Positions 1 to 11,800 of a stretch of DNA of 64,000 bases are shown one piece after another. This DNA is from Azadirachta indica (Eukaryota > Streptophyta > Magnoliopsida > Sapindales > Meliaceae): positions 7,548,890 to 7,612,889 of the forward strand of contig CM040441.1 of the NCBI GenBank assembly GCA_022749755.1, in the 5' to 3' direction. Every line of letters starts with the position of its first letter. Position 1 is the first letter of the stretch. The notes below the pieces were generated by a model. The model made no database searches and was not told where the DNA came from. It saw nothing but the letters and a program-made list of their open reading frames with translations. Both the position numbers and the translations under genes were made by a program.

Positions 1-86
1 ATATCGCGCACCATAGAACCCACAAGCGTGCCCGACTTCCCACAACTCCATAGCTCTTCTCCCCCTCCACCTCCTCCACAATACAT
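1..86 (-). CDS. 5' part of an unidentified gene running off the left edge
   Basis: On the minus strand an ATG at 86-84 opens a frame that stays open to the window edge (28 codons). The predicted start is glycine-rich: MYCGGGGGGEELWSCGKSG, then TLVGSMVRD. I do not recognise the protein. Upstream on the same strand there is a consensus donor (CAG|GT, exon ending at 562) after a (CTT)n leader, then AT-rich intron-like DNA, which suggests a spliced 5' UTR before this start. The acceptor is not resolved; TTAG and GGTAG candidates lie between about 120 and 270. The call rests on composition and layout only, because too little protein is visible. Confidence 0.35.
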   Translation of the reverse strand, partial: MYCGGGGGGEELWSCGKSGTLVGSMVRD

Positions 87-561
87 TACAATTCACACAA
101 ACCCCTACCTCTCTCTCTCACAAACCCTACCACCATCACACACCAAAACCAATTTCAAACAAGGAAACTCTGCACATAAACAAAGCCAAATTAATAATAC
201 AAAAAAAAAAAAAAGAAAAAAGAAAAAACTTCTAATTTTAGGATTAAAGAATTATATGTAAACCTAATAACAATTCATAAAATCCAAATATAAAATTTTG
301 ATTTTCAGATTGCGATAGCTAATACAGAAGATAATCAAATCTCTCTCTAACAAAAACAGAAATTAGCTTCGAATAAGAAATTATCACACGAAAATGCATA
401 AAATAAGAAAGAAAATATTCGAAATTGAGATCAGAGAAACGAGTAGAGAATTAAACGCCGATCAGATCATTATTCCAATCACAGCTGACGAAATACGCGT
501 AAATGTACGTCAATGCGAATAAAAAACACGTAAGAAACCACGATGAAAAGAGAGAAAGTAC

Positions 562-655
562 CTGAAGAAGAAGAAGAAGAAGAAGAAGAAGAAGAATGAA
601 AGGAGAAAATGAGATCGCGTCTTCGTCAATGGGGAGCTCTTCCTCCTTCGTCATT
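562..655 (-). other. Possible first exon or leader of the left-edge gene
   Basis: A minus-strand stretch ends in a consensus splice donor, CAG|GTACTT, with the exon boundary at 562. It could be a non-coding leader, or could encode a short start beginning MTKEEELPIDEDAISF at about 654, whose following leucine run is simply the translated CTT repeat. Such trinucleotide runs are common in plant 5' UTRs. AT-rich DNA lies immediately upstream, as expected of a promoter. I favour leader over coding. Confidence 0.35.
564..596. repeat. (GAA)11 microsatellite
   Basis: Eleven uninterrupted GAA units on the plus strand (CTT on minus). It sits just before the putative splice donor of the left-edge gene, so it is probably in its leader. 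Confidence 0.9.
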
Positions 656-856
656 TACTCACAGGCCGTTTTTCTTCTCTCTTTTCTGCTTTGTTTTTTT
701 GTTTCACCTGCATTTCCTTCATTCTCTCTTTTTTTTTTTTTTAATTTTTTAATTTTTTTTTCTGTTAGTTTAACGATTTCTTTTTTGTTTTTGGTGTTGT
801 CAATTTTGTGTTTTTGGAAAATTATTATTATTTTATTGAATTTAATTAATATATAA

Positions 857-3734
857 TTCTTTAAGAAAATACTGAATTAAATGATTTTCAAATTTTATCC
901 AAAATATTATGGTTAGAAATTAATATAAAAATCAAATTTACTAATAATGTCGTGATATTACAACAATAATTTATTTATATAAACTCATGTGTACAAAATA
1001 ATGTGGCATAAGATGATAAGAGTAAAAAAAATTACACCTTTTTTTATTCTTATTTATTGTTTTTATTTAACATTTTTTTTGTGTTTTTATTGGTATTATT
1101 ATTCAATTACATACAATATTTAGAGATAATATTTTAATGTCCTAAGGAGCATAATTTTTTTTTATATGAATTATATTTTAAAATTGAAAATATATTTTTT
1201 AAAAATTTTAATATTTGTGTTGACAAAAAAATATATATTTAAAGAAATGAAAAAGAAAAATGTGAAGCCACATATTATTTCTAATACATCTAGTTATCTA
1301 CTTAATTATACCCTATTAATTATGTAATTAATTCTATCAATTTTCAACATTTTCACAAAACATGGACTTAAAATAAATGAGATTTTCTACAACACAATTA
1401 AATTTGATCAAATATAATTATACTTAATAAAATTTTTAATTAATACAATGATACTATGATTTAACATACATAAATAAAACTTGATGTAATTTATTTTATG
1501 TGTTAATATAAGAATATTTATAAATATGCATTAATAAAATTATTGGTTAAAATTACTATCATTATCGTTTTGATATTACAATAAATTGGGATGTGAATTA
1601 CGTTGTATACATGATACATATATTAGTTAAAGTAAAACAAAAAAAATTATTTATTTGCATGCTTAATTATGATGCCAAGAGAAGCAATTATATGGTCAAA
1701 TTATTTCTTATGATGATGTTTATCCTTGAAAGATTTAATAAGTTATAATTTTTTTAAAATAAATATATTTTTACTATTCTTAATATATATATATATATAA
1801 AAGACAAACTGTCACTCTATTCATTTTACATATTTTTTATATTATTTATAAATAGTTATATTTAAATATTTTTAATAATTAAAATTAAATACACGTGTGA
1901 TTTATACATATATAAAATATAACCTTTAATAGTTAGAACTATTTAAATCTAACTGTGTATAAATAATAATTTATTATCGTTAAACTTTTTATGAAAAAAA
2001 AAAAGAAAAAGATAATAACATAATAATATAATATTGTACACCAGTTTTTGTGATCATACATTTTGTCTATGAAAATATTTTATTAGCGTTTTAGTTTTGA
2101 CAAATACATTGGGCAAATGAGATGTAATGAATAGACTGGACTGTGAATATTCTTTTTTTTATTTAATTATTTAATAATTTTGTAAATAGAAATGTGCATT
2201 GAATTCCTTTGAATACGGCACGGCCGGCAGTTATTTTACCTGACGAAGTTAAAGACTTTGACAGTGTAAAATTAAAACGCAATCTATCTTTGGACTTTTT
2301 CATTGTCAATCTTTTAAAATAATACATTGAAAATGAAATTAAAGTTAAATTAAATATAAAAAATTAATTTGATCATATCCCTCTATTTACTATTTTCAAT
2401 CTTTAAAATCTTGCATTGAAAATGAAATTAAATATAAAAAATTAAACCACAGATCTCCATTTTCTATGCTCACATGAAATCAATTAAAACTATTTTCGTT
2501 ATTGCCATTTGTTGGCATATTGGTTAATTATATGGTCAATTTTTTACCCTTTTTTTCCCATAAAATTATTTTAATTTCGTTGATTGATAATATGTTTATT
2601 ACATTAAAATAAATTTACTGATTTTTTAAATTCTTAATTTTTGATCCATGATTACTAAAAATTAAAATGTAAATTAATAAATAATTTAACTACAATACTA
2701 TACTTTCGAATGTAAAAACTGACTTGTAACTATAACAACGATTAGTAACAGAAATATCGGTTGATACCCAAATGTACTTCAAATCTTGTTAAAATTGTAA
2801 AATTCAAACATTGGATATTTAAAAATAGTGTAGTTATTTTAAAAAAATTATATAAAGATAAAAAGTTATCAAAATATGTTTTTTTTTTATTTAATGTAAA
2901 CCTGTTTATTTTTTTATCTGAAATTTGAATGGATCTCTAATCTGAATTTAAATATATACATACAAATGATTATGAATAGTATATTTATTTTTATCACTAC
3001 AAGAATATAAATATATGAGAACTAATAATTTTACCTATCATAACTCTATCTGAATATACCAACTTTCAACTAAAATTGAATATGCAAAATATAATTTGAC
3101 CATCACTACTTTCTATTATTTTCTATTTTCAACGTTTTAAAATAGTGCATTAAAAATGAAATTAATATAAAAATGATGGCAAATAAGCAACTATGATTTA
3201 ATTGATTATTATTATTTTCCTTTTAGTCCTTTGGGCATAGCTTGGATGGCTTATGACACGTTTGATACTCATAAGCCATCTCGAATTTGAGTAATAGTAG
3301 ACAACAAGAGTTTGAAGTTTCGTGGGTAAAAGTTTCTATCTACTATTCATAACTTTTTTTAAGGAAAAAAAAAAATTATTATTATTATTGTCCTTACAAG
3401 ATACCAAAATTCCCAGTCTAAGGTGATGACAAGCAAATGACCCATTGAACATCTTAATTTTTGGGTAATTGACAACTGAGAAAAAGCTCTTGCAGTTATA
3501 CAACAAGTTATCTAATCTCTAACCTGTAAGCAATAATAATAAGGCCTAAAAGTTTCATGCCAAGAGATAAATCCTGCAAACTATCACACCAGATATTGAT
3601 AAGATTGAAACAGTATTACTTACAATTTGATTCCTGGCTGGCTCCATTCCTCTAGATGATATTTGTGGTACCAGACGCAACAGAGAAACTCTGATTGTGC
3701 ACCAGGACCTCGGCCAGTGCTAGGATATGATTGG
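857..3734. other. AT-rich intergenic stretch, no gene seen
   Basis: Very AT-rich with many homopolymer runs. A short similar pair occurs at about 2290-2420 and 3110-3170 (variants of a tract ending in cattgaaaatgaaatta), suggesting decayed repeats. No open frame with coding character is visible on either strand. The last 200 bases probably include the 3' UTR of TGD1. Confidence 0.6.
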
Positions 3735-4873
3735 TTAAATACAATTCTTCAAGGAATCTCCGGCACTCTGGAAGAAGAAATAAGAGAGAGCGAAATCAGC
3801 AATAAATATGCTGACAAGGGAGATAACCACAGCTGAAGTAGTTGACTCCCCAACGCCTTTTGCACCTCCTATAGTGGTAACACCCCATGCACAGCTCACA
3901 ATAGAGATGATAGCACCAAAAACTTGAGATTTCAACATTGCACTGGTTATGTCCCACAATTTAAGTGCTCTCCGAGCTGAATCCAAGATAATGTTAATGC
4001 TAACGCCATAAACGCCATCTGCAAGAAGGGCACTAGAAGCCATCCCAACGGTGAAACACATCAAAGTCAAAAATGGTAGAGCGATGAAGGTAGCAAGCAC
4101 TCTGGGTGTCACCAAGTAATCAACTGGATTCGTACCAAGAACTCTCAATGTGTCAGTTTGCTCAGAGACTTGCATTGTTCCCAGCTCTGCTGCAAATGCA
4201 CTTCCGATTCGCCCAGCAACCACAATTGATGTAATTACAGGACTCAGCTCCCTTGCAAAGGCAAGGGCTAAGACCCCTCCAACAGATCTATTCAAACCCA
4301 ATCTGGTAAATTCTCTAACAAATTGGATAGTAAATGCCATGCCAACAAATGCTGAGGTCAAAAGACAGACCCCAACAGATTTTGGGCCCACTCTCTCCAG
4401 CTGTTGGAGAGTGTTCCTCCAATGTATTTTACCCTTTATAATCCTAAAAATTACCTGGCCGGCCATGACAAAAACTGATATTCCTCTCCAAAGGTACTGG
4501 GGAGGTGACCATTTACTCAAGAAGGACTCTTCCTCTGAAGTGGGTGCATTGTTAGTAATTGTCTTTTCTTCCAACATAGAGATAGATGGGTGACCGTCAT
4601 CTGAGTTGGGAACCACAAACAATCTGGTTTCTTGGGTAGGTACTAGAGATTTAAAAGTTGGAACTGTTGCAATGAAGCTAACTGAACCTGAACTGGAGAG
4701 ACTGGCTTTCATGCATCCATTGGGTTTTAAACAACTGCGTCTGCATTGTTAGCCATAAAATAAGTTTCAATTATATTTGGCATTTGTCACAGATAAAGCA
4801 ATAGTGATAGGAGAGAGGAATTAGACCTGTTGGCAAAGCAAAAGATTGGATGGAGATGTGAAGCGGTTTGCAT
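3735..4873 (-). CDS. TGD1: TGD1, chloroplast inner-envelope lipid ABC permease
   Basis: This is the permease subunit of the TGD1-TGD2-TGD3 ABC importer, which moves lipids of ER origin across the chloroplast inner envelope for galactolipid synthesis. I read two coding exons, 4873-4827 and 4740-3735, joined over an 86-base GT-AG intron. Together they encode 350 residues, the length I recall for Arabidopsis TGD1. The long open frame alone starts at an internal Met (4712, residue 26). The upstream ATG at 4873 adds MQTASHLHPIFCFAN and then RRSCLKPNGC, a plausible transit-peptide start. The MlaE-type permease domain occupies roughly residues 95-345. It has about five hydrophobic segments and the family signature around RELSPVITSIVVAGRIGSAF, AAELGTM, SEQTDTLRVLGTNP and DYLVTPRV. 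No damage is seen. An open frame on the other strand (4150-4593) is a shadow. Confidence 0.95.
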
Positions 4874-4989
4874 ATTTGAACTTCAGTTAAAGTAATCACA
4901 GAACTAAATTGAAAGCAGAACCTTAGATTCCCAATTACATGCCAAGGGCAAATTGTGTTTGGGACACAACAACCAAGAACCAGGAACAA
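4827..4989 (-). other. TGD1: TGD1 exon 2 with AUG-stop upstream ORF
   Basis: The exon lies between an acceptor (CTTCATTACAG, ending at 4990) and a donor (AACAG|GTCTAA, boundary 4827). It carries the last part of the 5' leader and the first 47 coding bases. At 4940-4935 the leader reads ATGTAA, a start codon followed directly by a stop, about 60 bases before the main ATG at 4873. No other ATG is visible in the predicted leader upstream of it. The exon limits are inferred from splice consensus. Confidence 0.7.
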
Positions 4990-6102
4990 CTGTAATGAAG
5001 ATAAAATTGCATTAAACTTCATTCAAACAGCACAAACAAAACAAAATTGAAGCATCACAGACAGACACATAGAAAGAAGTGAACTAAATAAGTTATAGAA
5101 AAAGTAAAAGAAAAAGAAAATTAAGCACAATAGCAAACGTGCATTTGAGGCTAGTAAATCCCAAACAAGACCAAGAGATAATCAGCTCTTGATGCTACTT
5201 CTATTAGAGCTGTAACAGAGAATGCTACAGTTTTCAAATCAAGAGTAGATAATACTAGCAACTGAAACCATTATTATAATTGGCAGATTTACTCAACTCC
5301 TTAACTAAGTCAACAACAAGCATGTAGGAAAGACATCTAAGAAACCATGTCAAGAAAAGCTACAAAATAACTTACACAAACGAAATTTAACTGATTAATA
5401 ATATCATAGCATCTGTTCTCAATTGCAATTGTAACTAATATAATGCCGCAAAATTTAGAATGAAACTTGTAAATAGCTGAAAAAGACAAAAGGGCGGCCC
5501 AGAATTACCCTTAGATCTCCGTCATCATTTTTTACCCACTAGAAGAGAGATGTATGCCACGTAAAGAAGCAGGTGCCGATTATGGCTCCAGATAACAGAA
5601 GATTAATCTCATTCAATAGATAAAAGCAAAAAGTTCATAACAAAATATAAAAAGATATCAGAACTGTGATAATACATTTCTCTAAGCCTCGACAATATAT
5701 TTATAACTGATAAATACTTCAGACACCACAAATTTACTTCAAAGATATACTATATATTGGCATGCGCTGAAACGAAATATATTACTAATGCAACAACTGC
5801 TGCTATAATCAGACCCAAATAATAGCAGTTGGGGCATAGACTTATTCGCCAGGCAAAAAATAAATACAAAGAATGAATAAAAGTGATTTTTTGACAACAA
5901 GATTCAACTCGGAACAATTGAAATCACCAACTGAGCATGAATAATGTACTGGGTTCTTTCCTACTTCAGTTATGAAGAATAAGCAATTGCAATCACTAAT
6001 CACAGGCACAATAACAATATTATGAACACAAAAAGATTAAAAAAATTTGGATCAGAAAGTTAAAACAAGAACAAAAATGAAATTTTACTGAAAAACACTT
6101 AC

Positions 6103-6290
6103 AGTTGCAGTGTCTAGCTGCTGGATTACGGTTCTCTGTCGGAGACGAAGGCGAGGCTGCTGTCGGCGATGAATTGACGGTGGTGGTCGGCAACGAAGTG
6201 GGGCAGTGACTGAGAGGGTGAGAGGAGGCGGCTGATAGCGAGAAAAATTAGATGGGAAATTCGAAGGTAAATTTTGGTTCGATAGCCTAT
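6103..6290 (-). other. TGD1: TGD1 5' UTR exon 1 and promoter-proximal region
   Basis: The minus strand has a C- and T-rich, ATG-free leader of about 140-190 bases. It ends at a perfect donor, CAACT|GTAAGT, with the boundary at 6103. The implied 5' UTR intron (4990-6102, about 1.1 kb) joins it to exon 2. GC content rises locally, as usual for plant first exons. The transcription start is not resolved but should lie near 6240-6290. Confidence 0.6.
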
Positions 6291-6299
6291 CGAGAGAGG

Positions 6300-8278
6300 C
6301 TATTTGAAAATTAGACCTCTTTTGGAAATTCTTTGAAATCTAATCCAAATTTCTATTAGCACATCAACCAATGTAAAGGAAGGAATAATTAATTAAAAAT
6401 ATATTTAAAAATAAAAAATTTAACATGGTACAACACGAAATTAACAAGCCCTGAGCAGGTACATGTACAGAATCTTTGACACAACAAATAAAGGCTTCAT
6501 GAGGTTTATAGTGATTATTTTTCAATATAATTTCTTTCAAATTCATTAAAATTTAAATTTTATACATTGATTCTTGAATACCTACTACTGGAGAATATTC
6601 GTGTAAGATTTTCTCAGATTTTGTTCCTGTTATATTTGTTTGACCTTTCATAAGGAGAGGTAAAATAAAGCAAACGTTTTTATACTCTTTATTCAACACA
6701 TGTTTACAGTAATGTTTGACTAGAGTTAGTTTGAAATTCTCGTAGATTTTAAAATAATTAATTTTAAAAAAAATTAATTAACGTTTCATAAATTTTATTT
6801 TTAAAAGTGTTGTAAATTTAAAAAGTAGTTTTATGCATTTGATAAATTTTATTATTGAAATGTAGTAATAATGCAAATAGTTAAAATGTACAAACCGAAA
6901 ATGATTTTATATATATAAATATATATATATGTGCATGTGTGTATACATATAAAAAAAATTTTTTAATTATAAAATAAAAAAAGTATAAAATGATAAAAGA
7001 ATTTATTTTTAAAAACTTTATTTTCTAATTAAAATTGAAATTTAATAATTACTTTAACATTAATTTTGAATTTTTATAATTTTAAATGAGTATATTTTGT
7101 ATATTTAAAAATAAAATTGATTTTCAAATTTTGATTTTGAAAAGTAACTCTTTTCCTACTTGTCAAAATCTGCCCTAAAATTAAATAATTTTCTCATAAG
7201 TGATTTTAAAAGAGTTTTACCAAATACTTAAAATAATTTTTAACTATTTAAAATTACTTTTATATCTTTTAACAGTAATTTCAAATGGACACTAAATAAT
7301 TTTATTTTCTCTCAACCATAGTAATAATTTTTGGCAAATTTTTAAGTCATTTAAATTTCTTTAATATTTATTTCTAAAGCTATCTTCTTTTAAAGGGTAG
7401 GCAACCATTATGTGACATGTCAGTTATATCTTGTAAAAAAATTTAAAAATATACTATTTCTACGATAATATTTTCTCTCTTTTGAGACCGAGACTGTTTT
7501 AAACTCAAGAAAAAATTAAAACGCATAACATGACAAAACATTGGTGTATGAAATAATATATATATATAACTTTTGAGTCTCTATTGTTTATAATATTTTA
7601 AATAATGATAGGATTGATCTATTTAATTATATTAAATAAGTCTTATAAAAACAATTAAACCTTTTCAATTTTATTTATGAGATTTTTCAAAATGTGTAGA
7701 TTAAAATTTTAAAATAAAAAAAATTTATGAATATATCGAGTACACCATATTCATGAAGTTTGAATATAAAATTTGACAATTTAATTGATATATCATTAAT
7801 TAAATTAGACCATATTTAAAAGTATGGTAATGTAGTATTTTAATAATGCATATTGATTATCTTTATTGTCGAGAAAATAGTATAATAAAATAATATTCAG
7901 AAGCATGTTAAAGACATAATCAATAATTAATTAAAAAATAATTAAGTGTTTAATAAAATAGTTAGTTGAAAGTGCACATAGTTTTAAAAAATAGAGTGTT
8001 TGCATATATTCTAACAAGAAACTTCATTTAAACTAAAAACCACATCTTTTTTTAATTTTTAGTTCATTATTACTTTAAATTGGAAAATATCTCTTAATCA
8101 AAATTATATGTAAGATGTAGTAAGTATTAATATCACTTTGAATCTCATGCCATGATAATTAATGATTTTGTTTGTCTTTGCAATTAATATGTAAGAAAAC
8201 AAAAAAAGAAATTAACACCAAAGTGATTGATAATAGTAATTAAATTTGTATTATTTTATTTTTAATGACATGTAAAAA
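6300..8278. other. Intergenic, AT-rich, no gene seen
   Basis: No coding frame was recognised. A TA-rich tract lies near 6905-6935, followed by AT-rich filler. The right end probably contains the 3' UTR of the defensin-like gene. Confidence 0.5.
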
Positions 8279-8830
8279 TCAGCAATAACAATGACATTTA
8301 TGAACGTTTCCAAATTTCTTGCAGAAGCCTCCTCTTGTACAATCAGAGACACAATACGTCCAACATTTGCCATTTTCATCAGGATTATCATCATGTCCTG
8401 GAACACACTTTCCCAGCTCAGGATGCTCTCTGCAACACTTTGAACCTTGACTAACCACTTCTTGGCAACCTACCAAAATCGAGGAATAATATAAACAAAT
8501 ATAAAATCATTTGTAATATTTCAATTATGTTGTAAACTTCTATAAAGTAATAAGGGAATTCAAGATAATCTCAAAACATTAAACGTGTTTATGTTATTAA
8601 GAGAATTTAAGATGGTTTAAAAGTATCAAATATGTCTCAAACCATTTTGAAGTATGCCCAAAAGAGCGCTTGTCGACTTTTGAATTAAAAAAAAAAAGTT
8701 TAATTAAATATTTTACTTCTTTTAAAAAGAAAACAATTAAGATTTCTATAAACAAAATATAAATCTACATACCAACACATAGTAATAGTGTGACGATAAA
8801 CACTATTGAGAGAACTTTAATTGGAGCCAT
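8279..8830 (-). CDS. Cysteine-rich secreted defensin-like peptide
   Basis: Two exons, 8830-8773 and 8469-8279, join over a GT-AG intron (donor G|GTATGT, acceptor GGTAG) to give 82 residues. Residues 1-20 (MAPIKVLSIVFIVTLLLCVG) are a typical signal peptide. The mature part carries a CC pair at 31-32, Cys at 41, CWTYC at 55-59, Cys63, GGFC at 66-69 and a terminal CHCYC at 78-82. One intron next to the end of the signal peptide and this cysteine spacing fit the plant defensin-like (DEFL/LCR) superfamily: small secreted disulfide-rich peptides of defence or cell signalling. The mature part holds ten cysteines, or eleven counting Cys21 at the cleavage edge. The closest DEFL subgroup cannot be settled by eye. 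No neighbour gives context. Confidence 0.82.
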
Positions 8831-8915
8831 ATCTCTTCAATGGATGTTTTTTTTTTTCAAAATATGTTTGAAGTTTTGTGTGAGAATAAATTTACGAGTG
8901 CTTGCTAATGCTACC

Positions 8916-8927
8916 TATTTATATATA
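8916..8927 (-). promoter_or_regulatory. TATA box of the defensin-like gene
   Basis: The minus strand reads TATATATAAATAG about 86 bases before the ATG at 8830. That spacing leaves a leader of about 50 bases, normal for a small plant peptide gene. Confidence 0.65.
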
Positions 8928-9159
8928 ATTTTTGCAAGAAAACATATGTAATTTTACATAAAAAAAATTAATAAAAATATAATTACAGCTTAGCAATCTT
9001 CAAATTGAAATCGAATATACTCTTTCTTATTATAAAAAAAGAATCTTTTATTCGATTTGCAATATTTATAAAAGTAGAAAAGTTAAGGTGAATTAATATT
9101 GATTTGGTACATCTGAAAATTAAAATCCAAAATTTTCTTTGTTGTACTCGTATCTTCTA

Positions 9160-9550
9160 TCATAAATTACCTTTATTAATTTTGTATATGAAAAATTACA
9201 AGAGTTTTAAGATCTTGTGTTAGTTATAATTGGAAATAATCTTGTTCTTGCCAATTAAAATAAAATTTATAAACCATAAAATCTCTAAAATGCTCTTTAA
9301 TTTGGAAATAATCTTATTCTTGCCAATTAAAATAAAATTTGTAAAATCTCTAAAAATGCTCACAATCAAGTGGAGATCACAAAGATAATATGCAGTTGTT
9401 GGGAATAATATGTATTGATTTTTGATTATGAATCAACATAATTAAAGAGATTAAATTTAATGAATGGATAAAAATTTGTTCGAGAAGGATTCTTGAAAAT
9501 TCTCAAATGTATATGAGTATTTTTCAATTGTCAACAACTATATATATTTT
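9160..9550. repeat. Interspersed repeat R, copy 1
   Basis: A block marked by gagttttaagatct, gaatcaacataattaaagag and attcttgaaaatt. It is closely matched at about 11480-11800 and 26570-26885. Within it, the tract ggaaataatcttgttcttgcc occurs twice in tandem (about 9230 and 9302). It is non-coding, of unknown class, and lies just outside duplication unit 1. Confidence 0.6.
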
Positions 9551-9595
9551 ATTAAAAATATATTTTCATATGTGTCCATATAAATTCTCGATTTG

Positions 9596-9644
9596 AATAA
9601 TAATAATAATAATAATAATATAATAATAATAATAATAATAATAA
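9596..9644. repeat. (AAT)n microsatellite
   Basis: A run of about sixteen AAT/TAA units with one interruption. It creates meaningless poly-Asn and poly-Ile open frames on the two strands. Confidence 0.9.
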
Positions 9645-10075
9645 AGATTATTTCTATGAAACTCACTCCACGTTCAACATCAAGAGTTGTTATTTTCCCA
9701 GATTTCAAAGGCACAACTCTGTTAATCAAATTCACATCCTGTTCACTCTTTCTGGGAAAAACCAGTCGATCACCTTAATTATACTCTAACTTAATTCTAC
9801 AATTTCTTATACACTGTCAGTTTCTTGGAAGACATATTCCTGAGCCAACAATAGTCTTTGTTCCTTAGGGCGGTCAGGGAATTGGAATTTTCATATATGT
9901 TATGTTCATTATTTTTATCATAAATTGATTGTTGTACCCTTCAACTATTAGTAAATATATAAAATTATCATATTGTCTCATTTTTATCTCGTCGTAATTA
10001 ATATAATTTTATTGTAATATTTAAAATTGAAACTTATAATAATATTAATCTCTTAATTATTGAATAAAAAAATTA

Positions 10076-10520
10076 AGGCTGTCGAGATTGTTCCTTTTTA
10101 TTTTCTTAATTTTAATTTTAATTTTTGTCAATCATTTCAATTGGCAGAAAATTGATGGTTCTTAGCACGCATTGCAATATAATAAAGTCATTAAAAACTT
10201 TATTTATTTATTCATATGTGAGGCATTCATTCACTTCAAGGAGTTAATATAAAATAGTATTTTACCTAAAAATAAAATAAAAAATTTAAGAGATAAGATT
10301 GCAATTAGTTCACTTCATAATTTTACATTTTTTTTTGTGTACTTTTGGAAAAAAAAAGAGGTTCATAACATTTTCTATGTAACGTGTTATTATTATATTA
10401 AAAAAGTTATAAAATTTTATAAAAGAAAAAGGAAATTAGTAGCTGTAATTCACCTTTTGATTAATTAATTTATTTCTTCATCAACGGTGGGTTGGTGAGG
10501 AACAAATGGCGGGCCCCGAT
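10076..10520. repeat. Repeat block A, copy 1
   Basis: The block starts near aaggctgtcgagattgttc and includes cattgcaatataataaagtca. It recurs, diverged, at about 13010-13380, 25047-25500 and 27665-28040, so each duplication unit has two copies 2.6-2.9 kb apart. A GGGCCC-containing tail (caaatggcgggccccgatag) appears again in altered form near 25490, 38897 and 45300. No coding potential is seen. Confidence 0.7.
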
Positions 10521-11479
10521 AGCTTTTCAATGTCAACCAAAGTAATGCTCTTGGACTTTAGTGTTTGCTTTCACTTTTTGAGAAAATTAACGAAAATGAC
10601 CTTATTTATGCTGAACTTTTAATGATGCTTACTGTTTAAAAGTTATTTAAAAAATAATTTATTTAAATTTATTTAAATTAAAATATTCTTATTTATCACG
10701 TACGATAATATTTTTAAAAATTTTTTACGAAAATATTTTGGTCTGAATAAATTATTTTTGATATAAATTTTAAATAATAATAATTTAAAAAAATTGACTT
10801 CTAAATGTGGTTACTGTAAAAATCTTCCGTTTACTGTTAACTTTTCGACTACTACATTTTAATAATTTAAACCAGTTCGGGTAGTAACCCATGCTTAACC
10901 TGCAAATTGTAGCCTTTCATTGAATGTGGGTATTCTCGCACTGAATATGCTTAGATTTTTAGTATCGTTTATTACAATATAAAATTTTTGGAGTTGGGTT
11001 ATAACAATATATATTTAAATTCTCAATAAATTTTTTTAATATAATATTAATAAATATATATATAATAAAAAAAATTTTATTTGGATCGAATTTTGAAAGG
11101 CTGGCCTGAACCTAGGAATTGGCCAATTTTTTGTAATAAATTAAAATCAACAATTATTTTATTTAAAATTATAAATAAAAATATTAAAAAAAAGAAATAG
11201 TAGTTATAAATGACACTGTAGCACTGCGACAATGAAAATTCATGAAAATTTTCCTTTTATAACCAATTTTTAAACCAAAAACTCAAAATTAACTACTATC
11301 CGTATATGTATTAAAAATTAATCATCTCATTTCTTTGTCGAGACCACGTGAAACACCTCTTAAAGGCTATCTTCGGAGCAGTGCGAGCTTAAACGGCTGG
11401 GATAAATGCGTTGATTATCAACATCGCTGTTAGCATCCCACCTTCTGGTGAGCAGGAAAATTTTTGGGCATAAAAAAAA

Positions 11480-11800
11480 TATATTTATTATGTTTATATA
11501 TGAAACTAATTAAAATTATAAGAGTTTTAAGATCTCGTATTATTTATATTTATAATTAATAAATAAAATTTATTATAAATAATACAATCTTTAAAATCCT
11601 CAAAATCAAATGAAGATTACAAAGATAAATTATTGCGTTAGGATTTGGGATTAATAGAAATTGATTTTTTTTTATTTTGAATCAACATAATTAAAGAGAT
11701 TAAAAATATGATGAATGGATGAGAATTTGTTTAAGGAAGATTCTTGAAAATTTTAAAATACGACTATTTCTCTATTGTCAACAATTATATTTTATTAATA
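11480..11800. repeat. Interspersed repeat R, copy 2
   Basis: Matches 9230-9550 and, more closely, 26570-26885, the equivalent position in unit 2. Non-coding. The surrounding 10.5-13 kb is AT-rich with no gene. It also holds a diverged direct repeat (about 12005-12310 against 12640-12985) marked by aagaagaag and taggaattatgagattttaa. Confidence 0.6.

Noticed and set aside
451..856. Long frames on both strands at the left end (poly-Leu on minus, Phe-rich on plus)
   Set aside because: They are produced by the (GAA)n repeat and poly-T tracts; only the splice donor and a possible leader exon were kept.
4150..4593. 147-codon plus-strand frame
   Set aside because: It is entirely antisense to the conserved TGD1 permease domain and has no motif of its own.
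9538..9778. Poly-Asn and poly-Ile open frames
   Set aside because: They come from the (AAT)n microsatellite.
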